Positions 26,853 through 35,081 of a stretch of 44,653 nucleotides of DNA are shown piece by piece; positions within the stretch are counted from its first letter, which is position 1, and the number at the start of each line of letters is the position of its first letter. A program made the translations under genes and the position numbers. The notes under the pieces are model-generated. The model was not told where the DNA came from. It was given only the letters and a program-made list of their open reading frames with translations, and searched no databases. Source of the DNA: Meiothermus granaticius NBRC 107808 (GTDB lineage: Bacteria > Deinococcota > Deinococci > Deinococcales > Thermaceae); contig NZ_QWLB01000030.1 of the NCBI RefSeq assembly GCF_003574355.1, positions 1 to 44,653 of the forward strand, read 5' to 3'.

Positions 26853-27446
26853 TCAGCTTTTGAAGTGGGTTCGTAAGGAGCGCAACAGCTCGAGGCCGCT
26901 GGCCCCGCTTTTTTCCGGGTGAAACTGGGGGGCCACCACATTACCGTGGGCATAGACCGCGGTGTAAGGGGTGCCGTCGTACACGGAAATGCCGATGCTG
27001 CCCTCAACCACCGGGGCATAGTAGGAGTGCACGAAGTAGAAATACCGCTCGGAGAGCCCCTCGAGCCACCCGCTAAACTCCACCGTGTTCCAGCCCATCT
27101 GGGGCACCCGCGGGGCCCGGAAGCGCCGTACCGTGCCCGGAATCAGGCCTAGCCCAGGCACCTCAGGGGCTTCCTCGGAGGCTTCAAACAAAATTTGCAT
27201 CCCCACGCAGATGCCCAGAAACGGCTTACCCCTGGCGATATGCTCCCGTACTCCTTCTTCGAACCCCGAATGCAAGAAGGAGCGCATCACCTGACCGAAA
27301 TGCCCCTGTCCAGGCAGCACCAGCAGGTCGTGGCTGCGGGCCTCAGCCGGGTTGGCCGAGAGGGTGACGGTGAATCCGGCTGCTTCCAACCCTTTGGCCG
27401 CCGAGCGCAGATTGCCTGAGCCGTAGTCAATGAGTAGGGTTTTCAT
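26853..27446 (-). CDS. hisH: Imidazole glycerol phosphate synthase subunit HisH
   Basis: The protein has 197 residues and is a class I glutamine amidotransferase. The nucleophile is C80 in FLGICVGMQ, with H176 and E178 in QFHPEKS. PGQGHFGQVM forms the oxyanion region. With the cyclase HisF it converts PRFAR to imidazole glycerol phosphate and AICAR using glutamine nitrogen; hisF is not in the window. It is the last gene of a hisC-hisB-hisH operon, 10 bases behind hisB. The gene ends 3 bases from the convergent PfkB kinase. Confidence 0.95.
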   Translation of the reverse strand: MKTLLIDYGSGNLRSAAKGLEAAGFTVTLSANPAEARSHDLLVLPGQGHFGQVMRSFLHSGFEEGVREHIARGKPFLGICVGMQILFEASEEAPEVPGLGLIPGTVRRFRAPRVPQMGWNTVEFSGWLEGLSERYFYFVHSYYAPVVEGSIGISVYDGTPYTAVYAHGNVVAPQFHPEKSGASGLELLRSLRTHFKS

Positions 27447-27456
27447 GCGGACCCCC

Positions 27457-28041
27457 TCACAACACCTCCTTGGTGCTGGGGAGGTCGGTGCGCGTCACCC
27501 GGGTGGCTGCGTACAGGGCCCGGGCCAGGGCTTTGAAGGTGGCCTCGATCACGTGGTGGGCTTCCCGTCCAGCCAAAACCCGCACGTGCAGGGTTAGCCC
27601 GGCGTGGTTGACCAGCCCCCGCAGGAACTCGCGCAGGTGGTAGGCGTTGACCCCGCCGGCGGCCCCCTCGAGCCCGAGTTCCTCCGGTACAAAGGCCAGG
27701 TGAGGGCGGCCAGAGAGGTCCAGCACCACATTGACCAGGGTCTCGTCCATGGGCACACTGGCCTCGCCGTAGCGTTCCAGGCCCCGCCCATCCCCCATCG
27801 CCTGTTTGAGGGCCATCCCCAAGGTGATGCCCAGGTCTTCGACCAGGTGGTGCACATCCACCTCGAGGTCGCCCTTGGCGGTCACCTCGAGGCCAAACCT
27901 CGAGTGCCGGGCCAGGGCGTAGAGCATGTGATCGAGAAAGGGCAGACCGGTCCCCACCGAGCTGAAGGGGGCCCCGTCGAGCTGGAGGGTGAGCCGAATT
28001 TGGGTCTCGGCGGTGTTGCGTTCAACCGTGGCGCTACGCAT
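27457..28041 (-). CDS. hisB: Imidazoleglycerol-phosphate dehydratase
   Basis: This is a 194-residue monofunctional HisB without the phosphatase domain found in enterics. Two metal-binding repeats are present: FLDHMLYALARHSRF with DVHHLVEDLGITLG, and later VNHAGLTLHVR with EAHHVIEATFKALARAL. It dehydrates imidazole glycerol phosphate to imidazole acetol phosphate, a manganese-dependent step. The start overlaps the end of hisC by 8 bases, so the two are translationally coupled. hisH follows after 10 bases. Confidence 0.96.
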   Translation of the reverse strand: MRSATVERNTAETQIRLTLQLDGAPFSSVGTGLPFLDHMLYALARHSRFGLEVTAKGDLEVDVHHLVEDLGITLGMALKQAMGDGRGLERYGEASVPMDETLVNVVLDLSGRPHLAFVPEELGLEGAAGGVNAYHLREFLRGLVNHAGLTLHVRVLAGREAHHVIEATFKALARALYAATRVTRTDLPSTKEVL

Positions 28042-29092
28042 GGGAAACCTCAGGAAGGGCCAGGGCCGCCTCTAGGAAGCGGGTGTTCTCCTCCGGGGTC
28101 CCGATGGAGACCCGGATGCAGCCCTCGAGGCCGAAGTAGTGATCCTGGCGACGCACCAGGATGCCCCGCGCGAGCAGTCCTTGGTAGGCCGCAGCGGCAT
28201 CGGGGGTGCGGATCAGGAAGAAGTTGGTCTGAGAGGGATAGACCTTCCAACTCGGATGCTCTTGGAGTGCAGCGTACACTCGCTCGCGCTCGGCCACCAG
28301 GGTCTGCACCACCCCACGGGTGTACTCCGGGTGCTCGAGCACGGTGAGGAGGATGGCCGCAGTATGGGCAGGGACTCCGAAGGGGGGTAGAAAGTTCTGG
28401 ACGACCGCGCAGACTTCGGTAGATCCCAGCAGATACCCTGCCCGAATCCCCCCCAGCCCCCAGGCTTTGGAGAAGGTGCGCAGCAGGGCGACGTGGGGGT
28501 TGGTGCGGGCTAGCTCGAGGTGGTCGCTGCCGGAGAACTGCTGATAGGCCTCATCCAACACCAGCAACCCACCGGTTTCTCGAGCCTGGTGAGCCAGAAC
28601 GGCAACCTCGGAAGCGGGGAACAGCCGCCCGGTCGGGGCATGGGGGTTGGGTAGAAAGACCAGGGCCGGCTCGCCCTTCATGGCCTGGGATAGCCCTTCG
28701 GTGGGCAGGGTAAACTCTGGGCCCAAGGGAACCTGCTGGTAAGGGGCGGCCTGCATCTTGGCCGAGAACGCATAGTGAGGAAAAGTGGGGGCGGTGTCTA
28801 CGACCCGATTGGCGGCTTGTACCAGGGCCTGGATCAGCAGGTTGGAGCCTGGGCTGACCACCAACCCCTCAGGGGGCCAGCCCAGCCCCTCGGCGAGCTT
28901 GGCCCGCACCTCGTCCGCATGAAGCGAGGGGTAGCGGTTCCAGTGGAGCCCCTCGAGCCGCCGAAGCGCCTGTTGCTTCAGCTCGGGAGGTAAGTCGTAA
29001 GGGCTTTCGTTCTGGTCGAGCTTGATGGGGGCATCCACCGCCCGATAGGGATAGCTCGCCAGACCTCGCAGGTGGGGTTTGAAAGCGTTCAC
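28034..29092 (-). CDS. hisC: Histidinol-phosphate aminotransferase
   Basis: The protein has about 352 residues and is a PLP fold-type I aminotransferase. The PLP lysine lies in LLRTFSKAWGLGGIRAGY; PNPHAPTGRLF and LVLDEAYQQF supply other cofactor contacts; LDQNESPYDLP is the N-terminal substrate region. It converts imidazole acetol phosphate to histidinol phosphate. I chose the GTG at 29092, because a promoter with its -10 box 7 bases upstream lies exactly there; the longer in-frame start at 29236 would run through that promoter. First gene of hisC-hisB-hisH. Confidence 0.93.
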   Translation of the reverse strand: MNAFKPHLRGLASYPYRAVDAPIKLDQNESPYDLPPELKQQALRRLEGLHWNRYPSLHADEVRAKLAEGLGWPPEGLVVSPGSNLLIQALVQAANRVVDTAPTFPHYAFSAKMQAAPYQQVPLGPEFTLPTEGLSQAMKGEPALVFLPNPHAPTGRLFPASEVAVLAHQARETGGLLVLDEAYQQFSGSDHLELARTNPHVALLRTFSKAWGLGGIRAGYLLGSTEVCAVVQNFLPPFGVPAHTAAILLTVLEHPEYTRGVVQTLVAERERVYAALQEHPSWKVYPSQTNFFLIRTPDAAAAYQGLLARGILVRRQDHYFGLEGCIRVSIGTPEENTRFLEAALALPEVSHA

Positions 29093-29099
29093 GAGTTTG

Positions 29100-29128
29100 A
29101 TTGTCAGGGCTCGAGGGGTGGGGGTCAA
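29100..29128 (-). promoter_or_regulatory. hisCBH promoter, leaderless
   Basis: On the minus strand TTGACC (29128-29123), a 17-bp spacer and GACAAT (29105-29100) are followed by 7 bases and the hisC GTG. The spacing fits transcription starting at the start codon. Confidence 0.65.
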
Positions 29129-29296
29129 GAGCGGAGCGAGCCCTGCTTCCCCCGGATTGAGGCGGTCTTGACGTACCCCCTCGGGGTAGCTTATGGTGAC
29201 CGCGGGTCGTTTTGTTCCATCCTTAACCAAGCGCATTGCCCGTGGAAGCTCTTCAAGCGACCTGAGTGGTTCTCTCTATACACCCTGGAGGTATGT

Positions 29297-29674
29297 ATGT
29301 GGGAAGGTTTTAAGAACTTCATTCTGCGCGGCAACGTGATTGACCTGGCGGTGGCGGTGGTGATTGGGGCTGCTTTCACCCAGATTGTGGATGCCCTGGT
29401 CAATGGGCTGATCAACCCCCTCCTAACCCTGGGCCTGCCCCCTCAGCTCAAGTCCATCGAGAACGCCTGGTTGATTGGCCCCTTCAAATTTGGCTTGATC
29501 GTCTCCGCGATCATCAGCTTTTTGGCCAAAGCTGCGGTGGTGTACTTCTTCATCGTCCGTCCCTTTCAAAGCTTTGCGGCTCGCTTCACCCCTCCCCCCG
29601 CTCCTGCCGCTACCCCGGAGGATGTGCTGCTGCTGCGGGAAATCCGCGATACCCTCAAGGGCCAGAGCCGCTGA
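29297..29674 (+). CDS. mscL: Large-conductance mechanosensitive channel MscL
   Basis: The protein has 125 residues. The amphipathic N-terminal helix (MWEGFKNFILRGNVIDLAV) leads into the pore-forming first membrane segment (~14-40). A short periplasmic loop and the second segment (~65-90) follow, then a proline-rich linker and a C-terminal helix (EDVLLLREIRDTL). It opens under membrane tension to release solutes during osmotic downshock. I chose ATG 29297 with GGAGG five bases upstream; a second ATG at 29293 is out of frame. A strong terminator follows, and a weak TATACA -10 lies at 29277. Confidence 0.95.
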   Translation: MWEGFKNFILRGNVIDLAVAVVIGAAFTQIVDALVNGLINPLLTLGLPPQLKSIENAWLIGPFKFGLIVSAIISFLAKAAVVYFFIVRPFQSFAARFTPPPAPAATPEDVLLLREIRDTLKGQSR

Positions 29675-29688
29675 GCCAGGAAACCAGA

Positions 29689-29713
29689 AGCCGGGCAGGG
29701 CCCGGCTTTTTTT
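29689..29713 (+). terminator. Intrinsic terminator of mscL
   Basis: AGCCGGGC pairs with GCCCGGCT (8 bp, three-base loop) and is followed by a run of seven T residues to 29713. Confidence 0.93.
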
Positions 29714-29783
29714 AAGCCCGTGAGCAGCCGGGGTTCTTTTGGCTGAGGGGAGGTAATTTGCACGGGTACTAGCCGAATTGCTG

Positions 29784-29792
29784 TGCTATACT
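29784..29792 (+). promoter_or_regulatory. Extended -10 promoter of the FtsB-like gene
   Basis: TGC directly precedes TATACT (29787-29792), an extended -10 element; no -35 box is at normal distance. The GTG start codon lies 10 bases further on. Confidence 0.6.
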
Positions 29793-29802
29793 CTCAAACA
29801 AC

Positions 29803-30093
29803 GTGGAGAAGCCGATTTACCGTTTTCTGCATTTGGTTTTTGCCTTAGGCACACTGCATCTGTTGGTGCTGGGGGGTCTCGAGGTGCAGCGCTTTTTCCA
29901 TACCCAAAGCGAGATTCGAGCCGCTGTGCAGCAGGTCCAGGCCCTGGAAAAATCGGTTGCGGCCCTGACCGGTGAGGTGGACTCGGCCCAGACCCCGGTC
30001 TTTCGCGAGGCGATGGCCCGGCGAATGGGCTATGTGCAAAAAGATGAGGTGCTTTACCCCAAATCGGCCCTGAACCCCTCGACCGGCCGCTGA
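29803..30093 (+). CDS. FtsB/DivIC-like septum formation protein
   Basis: The protein has 96 residues with a GTG start. It has a short cytosolic N terminus, a single membrane segment (~10-27), then a heptad-like coiled coil (~33-60) and the characteristic C-terminal motif EAMARRMGYVQKDEVLYP, which matches the DivIC/FtsB pattern (ARxxLGYVxxxExxY). Such proteins form a complex with FtsL and FtsQ/DivIB in the divisome to activate septal wall synthesis. It is probably co-transcribed with the small unknown gene 57 bases downstream, although that gene may have its own promoter. Confidence 0.8.
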   Translation: MEKPIYRFLHLVFALGTLHLLVLGGLEVQRFFHTQSEIRAAVQQVQALEKSVAALTGEVDSAQTPVFREAMARRMGYVQKDEVLYPKSALNPSTGR

Positions 30094-30150
30094 ACCGCAG
30101 CGCGAGGCGGCTCTCAGTTGGCCCTCCTGGGCCGGGGTATGCTATGGCCA

Positions 30151-30450
30151 ATGCTGGAGCGCCTGACCGAGCAGTTTTTAGAGGACGAAACCTTGACCGC
30201 GGGCCTATCAGAGGAAGATGCCAGCGAGCTGGTGGGTTGGCTTCTGGGCATTGCCGAAGACCTCGAGGAGCAAACCTCGGCGGGTGAGGGGGGCTTTGAG
30301 CACTACCTGGCCCAGCTCAAGCGCCTGGGGGCTCAAGTAGCCCGGTTATCGCGCCGGTACAAGATCCCGGTGGAAGAGCTGGTGGACTTGATTGAGCTGG
30401 CCTGGGAAGAGCCGGGTGAGCCGGGGGGCTCACGCCCCATGCAGGCTTAG
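30151..30450 (+). CDS. Small conserved-looking acidic protein, function unknown
   Basis: I do not recognise this 99-residue protein. It is acidic and mostly helical, with no membrane segment or signal peptide. The N-terminal ~60 residues (LTEQFLEDETLTAGLSEED, then WLLGIAEDLEE) look like packed short helices; the C-terminal part RLSRRYKIPVEELVDLIELAWEE could be a helical hairpin. ATG 30151 is chosen because TATGCT (30138-30143) lies 7 bases upstream; an ATG at 30118 is also in frame. Codon use matches the neighbours, so it is probably real. It follows the FtsB-like gene. Confidence 0.7.
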   Translation: MLERLTEQFLEDETLTAGLSEEDASELVGWLLGIAEDLEEQTSAGEGGFEHYLAQLKRLGAQVARLSRRYKIPVEELVDLIELAWEEPGEPGGSRPMQA

Positions 30451-30463
30451 GCGGCTCCTCCAA

Positions 30464-30483
30464 GGATTAAGAAACCTTAATCC
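30464..30483. promoter_or_regulatory. AT-rich perfect palindrome upstream of the RNA candidate
   Basis: GGATTAAG and CTTAATCC form an 8-bp inverted repeat around AAAC. No T-run follows, so it is a poor terminator for the small gene upstream. It lies ~55-75 bases before the predicted RNA start and may be an operator. Confidence 0.45.
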
Positions 30484-30497
30484 GCTAATGTGCAAAT

Positions 30498-30530
30498 GTA
30501 ACGCAGCCGTAACGATTTCCCGTATACGCT
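30498..30530 (+). promoter_or_regulatory. Promoter with tandem 11-bp GTAACG repeats
   Basis: GTAACG occurs at 30498-30503 and 30509-30514, 11 bp apart. Ten bases later comes TACGCT (30525-30530), overlapping TATACG (30523-30528). The predicted start is ~30535-30538. The same geometry (two half-sites 11 bp apart, then 10 bp, then TANNCT) occurs before the phoB gene at 35082. Confidence 0.5.
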
Positions 30531-30536
30531 ACGGGA

Positions 30537-30760
30537 TATGAGCAGGGAGCCATTGCAGGCACAAATTGGCTGGGCCAAACATACCCTCTCCGGGCGGCAG
30601 CCCATGCCGCTGCGGGGTTCGCGTATTTCCATGCGCAATTGGCTTCTGCCGGCTCCCAGTGAGTGGAGCGGCTCAGCTGGCCATCGGAATTCCCACGGCA
30701 AGCCTGCCTCCCGGCCTACTGCTTAGAACGACCGCAGGAATCGCGCCTGCAATGCTCTAA
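30537..30760 (+). ncRNA. Structured non-coding RNA candidate, 6S-like
   Basis: This 306-bp gene-free gap holds a promoter and a compact fold. Bases 30551-30560 (CATTGCAGGC) pair perfectly with 30745-30754, and after a bulged C GGAG (30546-30549) pairs with CTCT (30755-30758). Next is a large open region, 29 bases (30561-30589) against 30 bases (30715-30744). Then CCGGG-C-GGCAG (30590-30600) pairs with 30704-30714 across one mismatch, continued by TGCCG/CGGCA and smaller hairpins. A closing stem, a central bubble and a long apical arm in ~220 nt are the 6S RNA layout. The open frame starting at 30538 encodes a low-complexity Ser/Gly/Arg/Pro sequence and is unlikely to be a protein. Confidence 0.5.
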
Positions 30761-33700
30761 AACGGCACCACGGGCCCCGGATCCTCCCCGTTAGAGCGGA
30801 AGCCCTCAGGGGGCTTACTGGTTGCCAGCAGGGCATCGCGGTCGGGGATCAGATAAGCCTCCAGCCAGTCCAGGGCAGCCAAGGCCGACGCCGCCTCCTC
30901 TGTGGCCTTGACCTCGCGGGCTTCTACCAGGGCCCAGCCGCCCGGACCCCGCACCTTGATCTGTACTGGAACGGAGCCGTGGAATTCATCCAAGCGGCTC
31001 CTCAGCTCGAGCATCCGCTCCTCGTCCAGCAGGGCCAGGTCGAGACTCAGCTCCAGGACTTTGGGCATGCCCTCGAGGTGGTCATAGGGGTACACCTCTT
31101 GAGCCATCACTCGGAAGGTCTCGCCCTCCCCGTCAGGTTCAACCTCAGCCACCACCAGCACCGCCGCATCTTCACGCAAGAGCGGAGAGACCCGGTCATA
31201 GGCTTTACCGAAGGTGACCACCTCGACCGCTCCGGTCTCGTCGCCCAGGGTGAACCGCACCAACATCCCCCCGGATTTGGTGGGCTTTCTGGCAATCCCC
31301 TCTACCAGACCGGCCAGCAGCAAACGAGCCCGGGTACGATTTCCCTTCATCTCGTGGTAGCCCTTGGGCAGCTCTTCGATGGTGCAACTGGCGGCCTCCC
31401 GCAGCCCCTCATAGCGCGAGAGCGGGTGCCCGGTAACGTAGATGCCCAGGGCTTCTTTCTCGAAGCGCAGTTCGGTCAGGGTATCCAGCACCGGTTGGCT
31501 GGGGATGGCGGGTTCTTGCGCATCCCCGAACAGCCCCATCATGCCCGACTGGGCCTGTTCGCGTTCCACCTGGGCCCACTTGAGGAGGTCATCGAGGGCT
31601 GCAAGCATGGGCCCGCGCCCCTGCGGATGAAGGGCATCGAAAGCCCCCGCCTTGATCAGCGATTCCATGACCCGCTTGTTGGCCACGCTGGCGTCTACCC
31701 GCTTGAGGAACTCCGGCAGCGACTTGAACCGCCCACCGCGCTCGCGCTCTTGAATGATGGCTGCGGTAGGGCCCTCGCCCACGTTTTTTACCGCGGATAA
31801 CCCAAACAAGACATTTTGGCCCACCGCGCTGAAGCTGAAGCCGGAGTTGTTGATGTCTGGAGGCAGCACCTCGACCCCCATCTGGCGGGCAGCGCGGATG
31901 TACTCCGCCACCTTGTCGGAGTCGTGGCGTTCGACGGTGAGCAGCGCGGCGTTGAACTCGACGGGGTAATGGGCCTTTACATACGCGGTTTGGTAGGTGA
32001 GGATCGCGTAGGCTGCCGAGTGCGACTTGTTGAATCCGTAGTTGGCAAAGGCCTCGAGCAGATCGAAGAGCCGATCGGCCTCCTCCGCGGGAATTCCCCT
32101 CTCTGCAGCCCCCTGCTTGAACTGCGCCCGGTGCTTTTGCATCTCCTCAACCTTCTTTTTGCCCATGGCCCGGCGCAGCAGATCGGCCTCGCCCAAGCTG
32201 TATCCTGCGGCGGCTGTGGCGATCTGCATGATCTGCTCCTGATACACCGGAATCCCGTAGGTTTCGCGCAGGATGGGCTCCAAGAACTTTCCGGCGTTGG
32301 GGAAGGGGTCATAGGTTACCGCCTCGCGCCCGTGGTGGCGGCGAATGTAGGTGGGGATGTTTTCCATCGGGCCGGGGCGGTACAGGGCCCCCAGGGCGAT
32401 GATGTCCTGGATGCGCCGGGGCTTGAGGCCACGCACGGCTGAGGTCATCCCCGCTGAGTCCAGCTGAAAGATCCCCTTGGTCTCGCCCCGTCCCAGCAGT
32501 TCGAAGGTGGCTGGGTCGTCAATGGGAATCGTGTCGTAGTCAATCTCTACGCCCTTTGACTCCTTGACGATGCGTTTGCACTCGTCCAGGAAGGAGAGGG
32601 TGCGCAGTCCCAGAAAGTCCATCTTGAGGAAGCCGAGGGCCTCCACTGAGCTCATGTCGTACTGGGTGACCTTGCCGCCGCCGTCCCCGGCCCGCATCAA
32701 GGGGATCCAGTCCTGTAGGGGCACATCGGAGATCACCACCCCTGCGGCATGCACCGAGCTTTGGCGGTTGAGCCCCTCGAGCTTCTGGGCTACCTCCATC
32801 ACCCGGGCCACCAAGGGGTCTTTTTCCATCTCGGCCCGGAGATCAGGAATGGTCTCGATGGCCTTTTCCAAGGGGGTAGGCTTGCCGAAGACCACCGGAA
32901 TCAGCTTGGCCAGCTCGTCTGACTTTTTGAGGGGCAGACCAAAGACCCGGGCGGCATCCTTGATGGCGGCCTTGGCTGCCAGGCTACCGAAGGTGCCGAT
33001 CTGGGCGACCATCTCATCGCCATAGCGTTGTCGGGTGTACTCGATTACCTCGGCCCGCCGCACATCGGAAAAGTCGGTGTCAATATCGGGCATGGAGACC
33101 CGGGCCGGGTTCAAAAACCGCTCGAAAAGCAGGTCGTAGGCCAGGGGGTCTATGTTGGTGATGCGGATGGCGTAGGTGACCAGGCTTCCCGCCGCGCTGC
33201 CGCGCCCGGGCCCCACGCTGATGCCCTGGTCTTTGGCCCAGTTGATGAAGTCCTGAACGATCAGCAAGTAGCCAGGGAAGCCCATCCGCTCGATCACGCT
33301 GAGTTCGTAGACGGCCCTCGAGAGGATTTCCCAGGGTCCCCAGGTCATGTTCTCGGTCAATTCAGGCAGAACCGCGCGGGCGGCCTCGAGGTCCTCCAAC
33401 CGGGCCAGCTCCAGCGATAGGGTTTCCCCGTCCCCGTGTGGGACGGACTTTCCCAGCTTGCGGAGAAACTCGCCGTAGAGGGCAGCGGTGATCTTGTCGG
33501 GGTAGCGCCTCAAGAGCCCGGCGAAGGTCAGCTCGCGCAGATAGGTGATCTCGTTGCGTCCCTCGGGCAGCGGAAAGCGGGGAATGCGGTACTGGACCTT
33601 CTTGGGCACCAGCTCGACCTCGCACCTCCGGGCGATGTCCACCGAGTTATCAAAGAGCTCGTCGTGTCGGGCACCCCATGCGCTTTTTTGCGCCGCAAAG

Positions 33701-34512
33701 GTTTGGCGCATCTCCTGAGGGGTCTTGACGTAGAACTCGTCACAGGGAAACTTCCAGCGACCCGGGTCATCCCAGGTGGCCTTGCTCTGCACCGCCAACA
33801 CCACCGCGTGGGCCTCGGCGTCCTCCTTGCGCACGTAGTGGCCGTCGTTGGTGGCCACCAGCCCCAGGCCATATTTGTCGGCGAACTCCTTGAGCACCCG
33901 ATTGACCTTTTTTTGCTCGGGAAGGCCGTGGTCTTGGATCTCCACGAAGTAGCGATCCTCCCCGAAGATGCTCAGGTATTCCTGCAAGCGCCGTTCGGCC
34001 TCCTCGTGCCGCTCTTGCAGGATGAATTGGGGGATTTCCGCCCCCAAGCAGCCGGTCATGGCGATGATTCCGGCGCTGTGCTCGCGCAGGATTTCTCGGT
34101 CAATGCGGGGCTTGCCGTAGAAGCCCTCGAGGTAAGCCCTGGAGGCCAGGCGGCAGAGGTTCTGGTAACCCTCCATGTTCTGGGCGAGCAGGGTGAGGTG
34201 GAAGTATCCACCGTCCAGGCCCTTTCCTTGTTTGCGGTCAAAGCGCGATTCCGCTGCCACATAGGCTTCGTAGCCAAGGATCGGCTTGACCTCATACTCT
34301 TTGGCATATTTGTAAAACTGCACCGCCCCGAACATGTTTCCATGGTCGGTCATGGCCAGCATGGGCTCCTCGGGGCTCACCTGCTTGACCCATTTCAGCA
34401 GGTCTTTGAGCCGGGCTGCCCCGTCCAGCAGGGAAAACTGGGTGTGCTGATGGAGATGGGCGAATTTGCAGGCCGGGCAATCCTCGAGATGGGGGTTCAA
34501 GTCTTTGGGCAT
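30757..34512 (-). CDS. dnaE: DNA polymerase III alpha subunit
   Basis: The protein has about 1251 residues. The N-terminal PHP domain begins FAHLHQHTQFSLLDGAA and keeps its metal ligands, as in Thermus, where this domain has metal-dependent exonuclease activity. The polymerase active site includes GPGRGSAAGSLV and PDIDTDF; the OB domain and C-terminal tau-binding part follow, ending in VPF. It closely matches Thermus DnaE as I remember it and contains no intein. ATG 34512 (MPKDLNPH) is chosen because TATGAT lies 9 bases upstream; a GTG at 34548 is possible. An unusual CPAC motif occurs near residue 12. The gene may be co-transcribed with the stress protein 47 bases upstream. Confidence 0.96.
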   Translation of the reverse strand: MPKDLNPHLEDCPACKFAHLHQHTQFSLLDGAARLKDLLKWVKQVSPEEPMLAMTDHGNMFGAVQFYKYAKEYEVKPILGYEAYVAAESRFDRKQGKGLDGGYFHLTLLAQNMEGYQNLCRLASRAYLEGFYGKPRIDREILREHSAGIIAMTGCLGAEIPQFILQERHEEAERRLQEYLSIFGEDRYFVEIQDHGLPEQKKVNRVLKEFADKYGLGLVATNDGHYVRKEDAEAHAVVLAVQSKATWDDPGRWKFPCDEFYVKTPQEMRQTFAAQKSAWGARHDELFDNSVDIARRCEVELVPKKVQYRIPRFPLPEGRNEITYLRELTFAGLLRRYPDKITAALYGEFLRKLGKSVPHGDGETLSLELARLEDLEAARAVLPELTENMTWGPWEILSRAVYELSVIERMGFPGYLLIVQDFINWAKDQGISVGPGRGSAAGSLVTYAIRITNIDPLAYDLLFERFLNPARVSMPDIDTDFSDVRRAEVIEYTRQRYGDEMVAQIGTFGSLAAKAAIKDAARVFGLPLKKSDELAKLIPVVFGKPTPLEKAIETIPDLRAEMEKDPLVARVMEVAQKLEGLNRQSSVHAAGVVISDVPLQDWIPLMRAGDGGGKVTQYDMSSVEALGFLKMDFLGLRTLSFLDECKRIVKESKGVEIDYDTIPIDDPATFELLGRGETKGIFQLDSAGMTSAVRGLKPRRIQDIIALGALYRPGPMENIPTYIRRHHGREAVTYDPFPNAGKFLEPILRETYGIPVYQEQIMQIATAAAGYSLGEADLLRRAMGKKKVEEMQKHRAQFKQGAAERGIPAEEADRLFDLLEAFANYGFNKSHSAAYAILTYQTAYVKAHYPVEFNAALLTVERHDSDKVAEYIRAARQMGVEVLPPDINNSGFSFSAVGQNVLFGLSAVKNVGEGPTAAIIQERERGGRFKSLPEFLKRVDASVANKRVMESLIKAGAFDALHPQGRGPMLAALDDLLKWAQVEREQAQSGMMGLFGDAQEPAIPSQPVLDTLTELRFEKEALGIYVTGHPLSRYEGLREAASCTIEELPKGYHEMKGNRTRARLLLAGLVEGIARKPTKSGGMLVRFTLGDETGAVEVVTFGKAYDRVSPLLREDAAVLVVAEVEPDGEGETFRVMAQEVYPYDHLEGMPKVLELSLDLALLDEERMLELRSRLDEFHGSVPVQIKVRGPGGWALVEAREVKATEEAASALAALDWLEAYLIPDRDALLATSKPPEGFRSNGEDPGPVVPF

Positions 34513-34559
34513 CTCCCGTCCATCATAAGACCCGCCTGGGGCCCACACCGGGGGTTGGC

Positions 34560-34973
34560 TCAGCGTTTGCGGATCACCAAGAGGGGGGTGGAGCAGTTGT
34601 GGAACACCTTGTCGGTCACGCTGCCCATCAGCACCCGCTCAATGCCCTTGCGGTTGTGGGTGGCCATCACGATCAGGTCGTGGTCCTTGGCGGCCTCGAG
34701 GATTGCGGTCACTGGGTGGGTCTCGGCCAGGAGGGTTTTGGCCGGCACCCCCTGGGCCCTGGCCTGGGCCGAGAACTGCTCGAGCACCTCCTGGGCCCTG
34801 GCCCGCAGCCGCTCGGCTGTTCTCAGGGGCCTGGCTGAGGAGGAGGCGGGGTCTTCCAGGGCGTAGAGCAGGGTCACCTCCCCTCCAGCCGCACGGGCCA
34901 GCTCGAGGCCTCGCTTTAAGGCCTCCCGCCCAAACCCGCTTCCATCGGTGGGGATCAGAATTCGCTTGAACAC
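34560..34973 (-). CDS. Universal stress protein (UspA family)
   Basis: The protein has 137 residues from the GTG at 34973, with AGGAGG five bases upstream; the longer frame to 35012 reads through this ribosome site. It is a single Usp domain: FKRILIPTDGSGFGREAL at the N terminus, then DLIVMATHNRKGIERVLMGSVTDKVFHNC and PLLVIRK at the C terminus. The GxxxxxxxxGS(V) pattern is close to the ATP-binding loop of ATP-binding Usps. Its role is protection under stress by an unknown mechanism. It lies upstream of dnaE and divergent from phoB. Confidence 0.92.
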   Translation of the reverse strand: MFKRILIPTDGSGFGREALKRGLELARAAGGEVTLLYALEDPASSSARPLRTAERLRARAQEVLEQFSAQARAQGVPAKTLLAETHPVTAILEAAKDHDLIVMATHNRKGIERVLMGSVTDKVFHNCSTPLLVIRKR

Positions 34974-35081
34974 ATCCACCTCCTGACACCGGCCAGCACC
35001 GCCCGGTAACACCGACCCAACCCTTGCCCCACTGTAGAATCAAACCGCCGGGACTTGTGCCCTAGCCCACACTAGGCTGGC

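Noticed and set aside
30538-30726. A 62-codon frame at the start of the RNA candidate
   Set aside because: The translation is a low-complexity Ser/Gly/Arg/Pro sequence, while the DNA folds into a stem pattern that extends beyond the frame. I prefer a non-coding RNA but cannot exclude a peptide.
33436-34866. A 476-codon plus-strand frame antisense to dnaE
   Set aside because: It is an antisense shadow of a strongly conserved polymerase gene, rich in His/Gln/Leu, with no recognisable domain.
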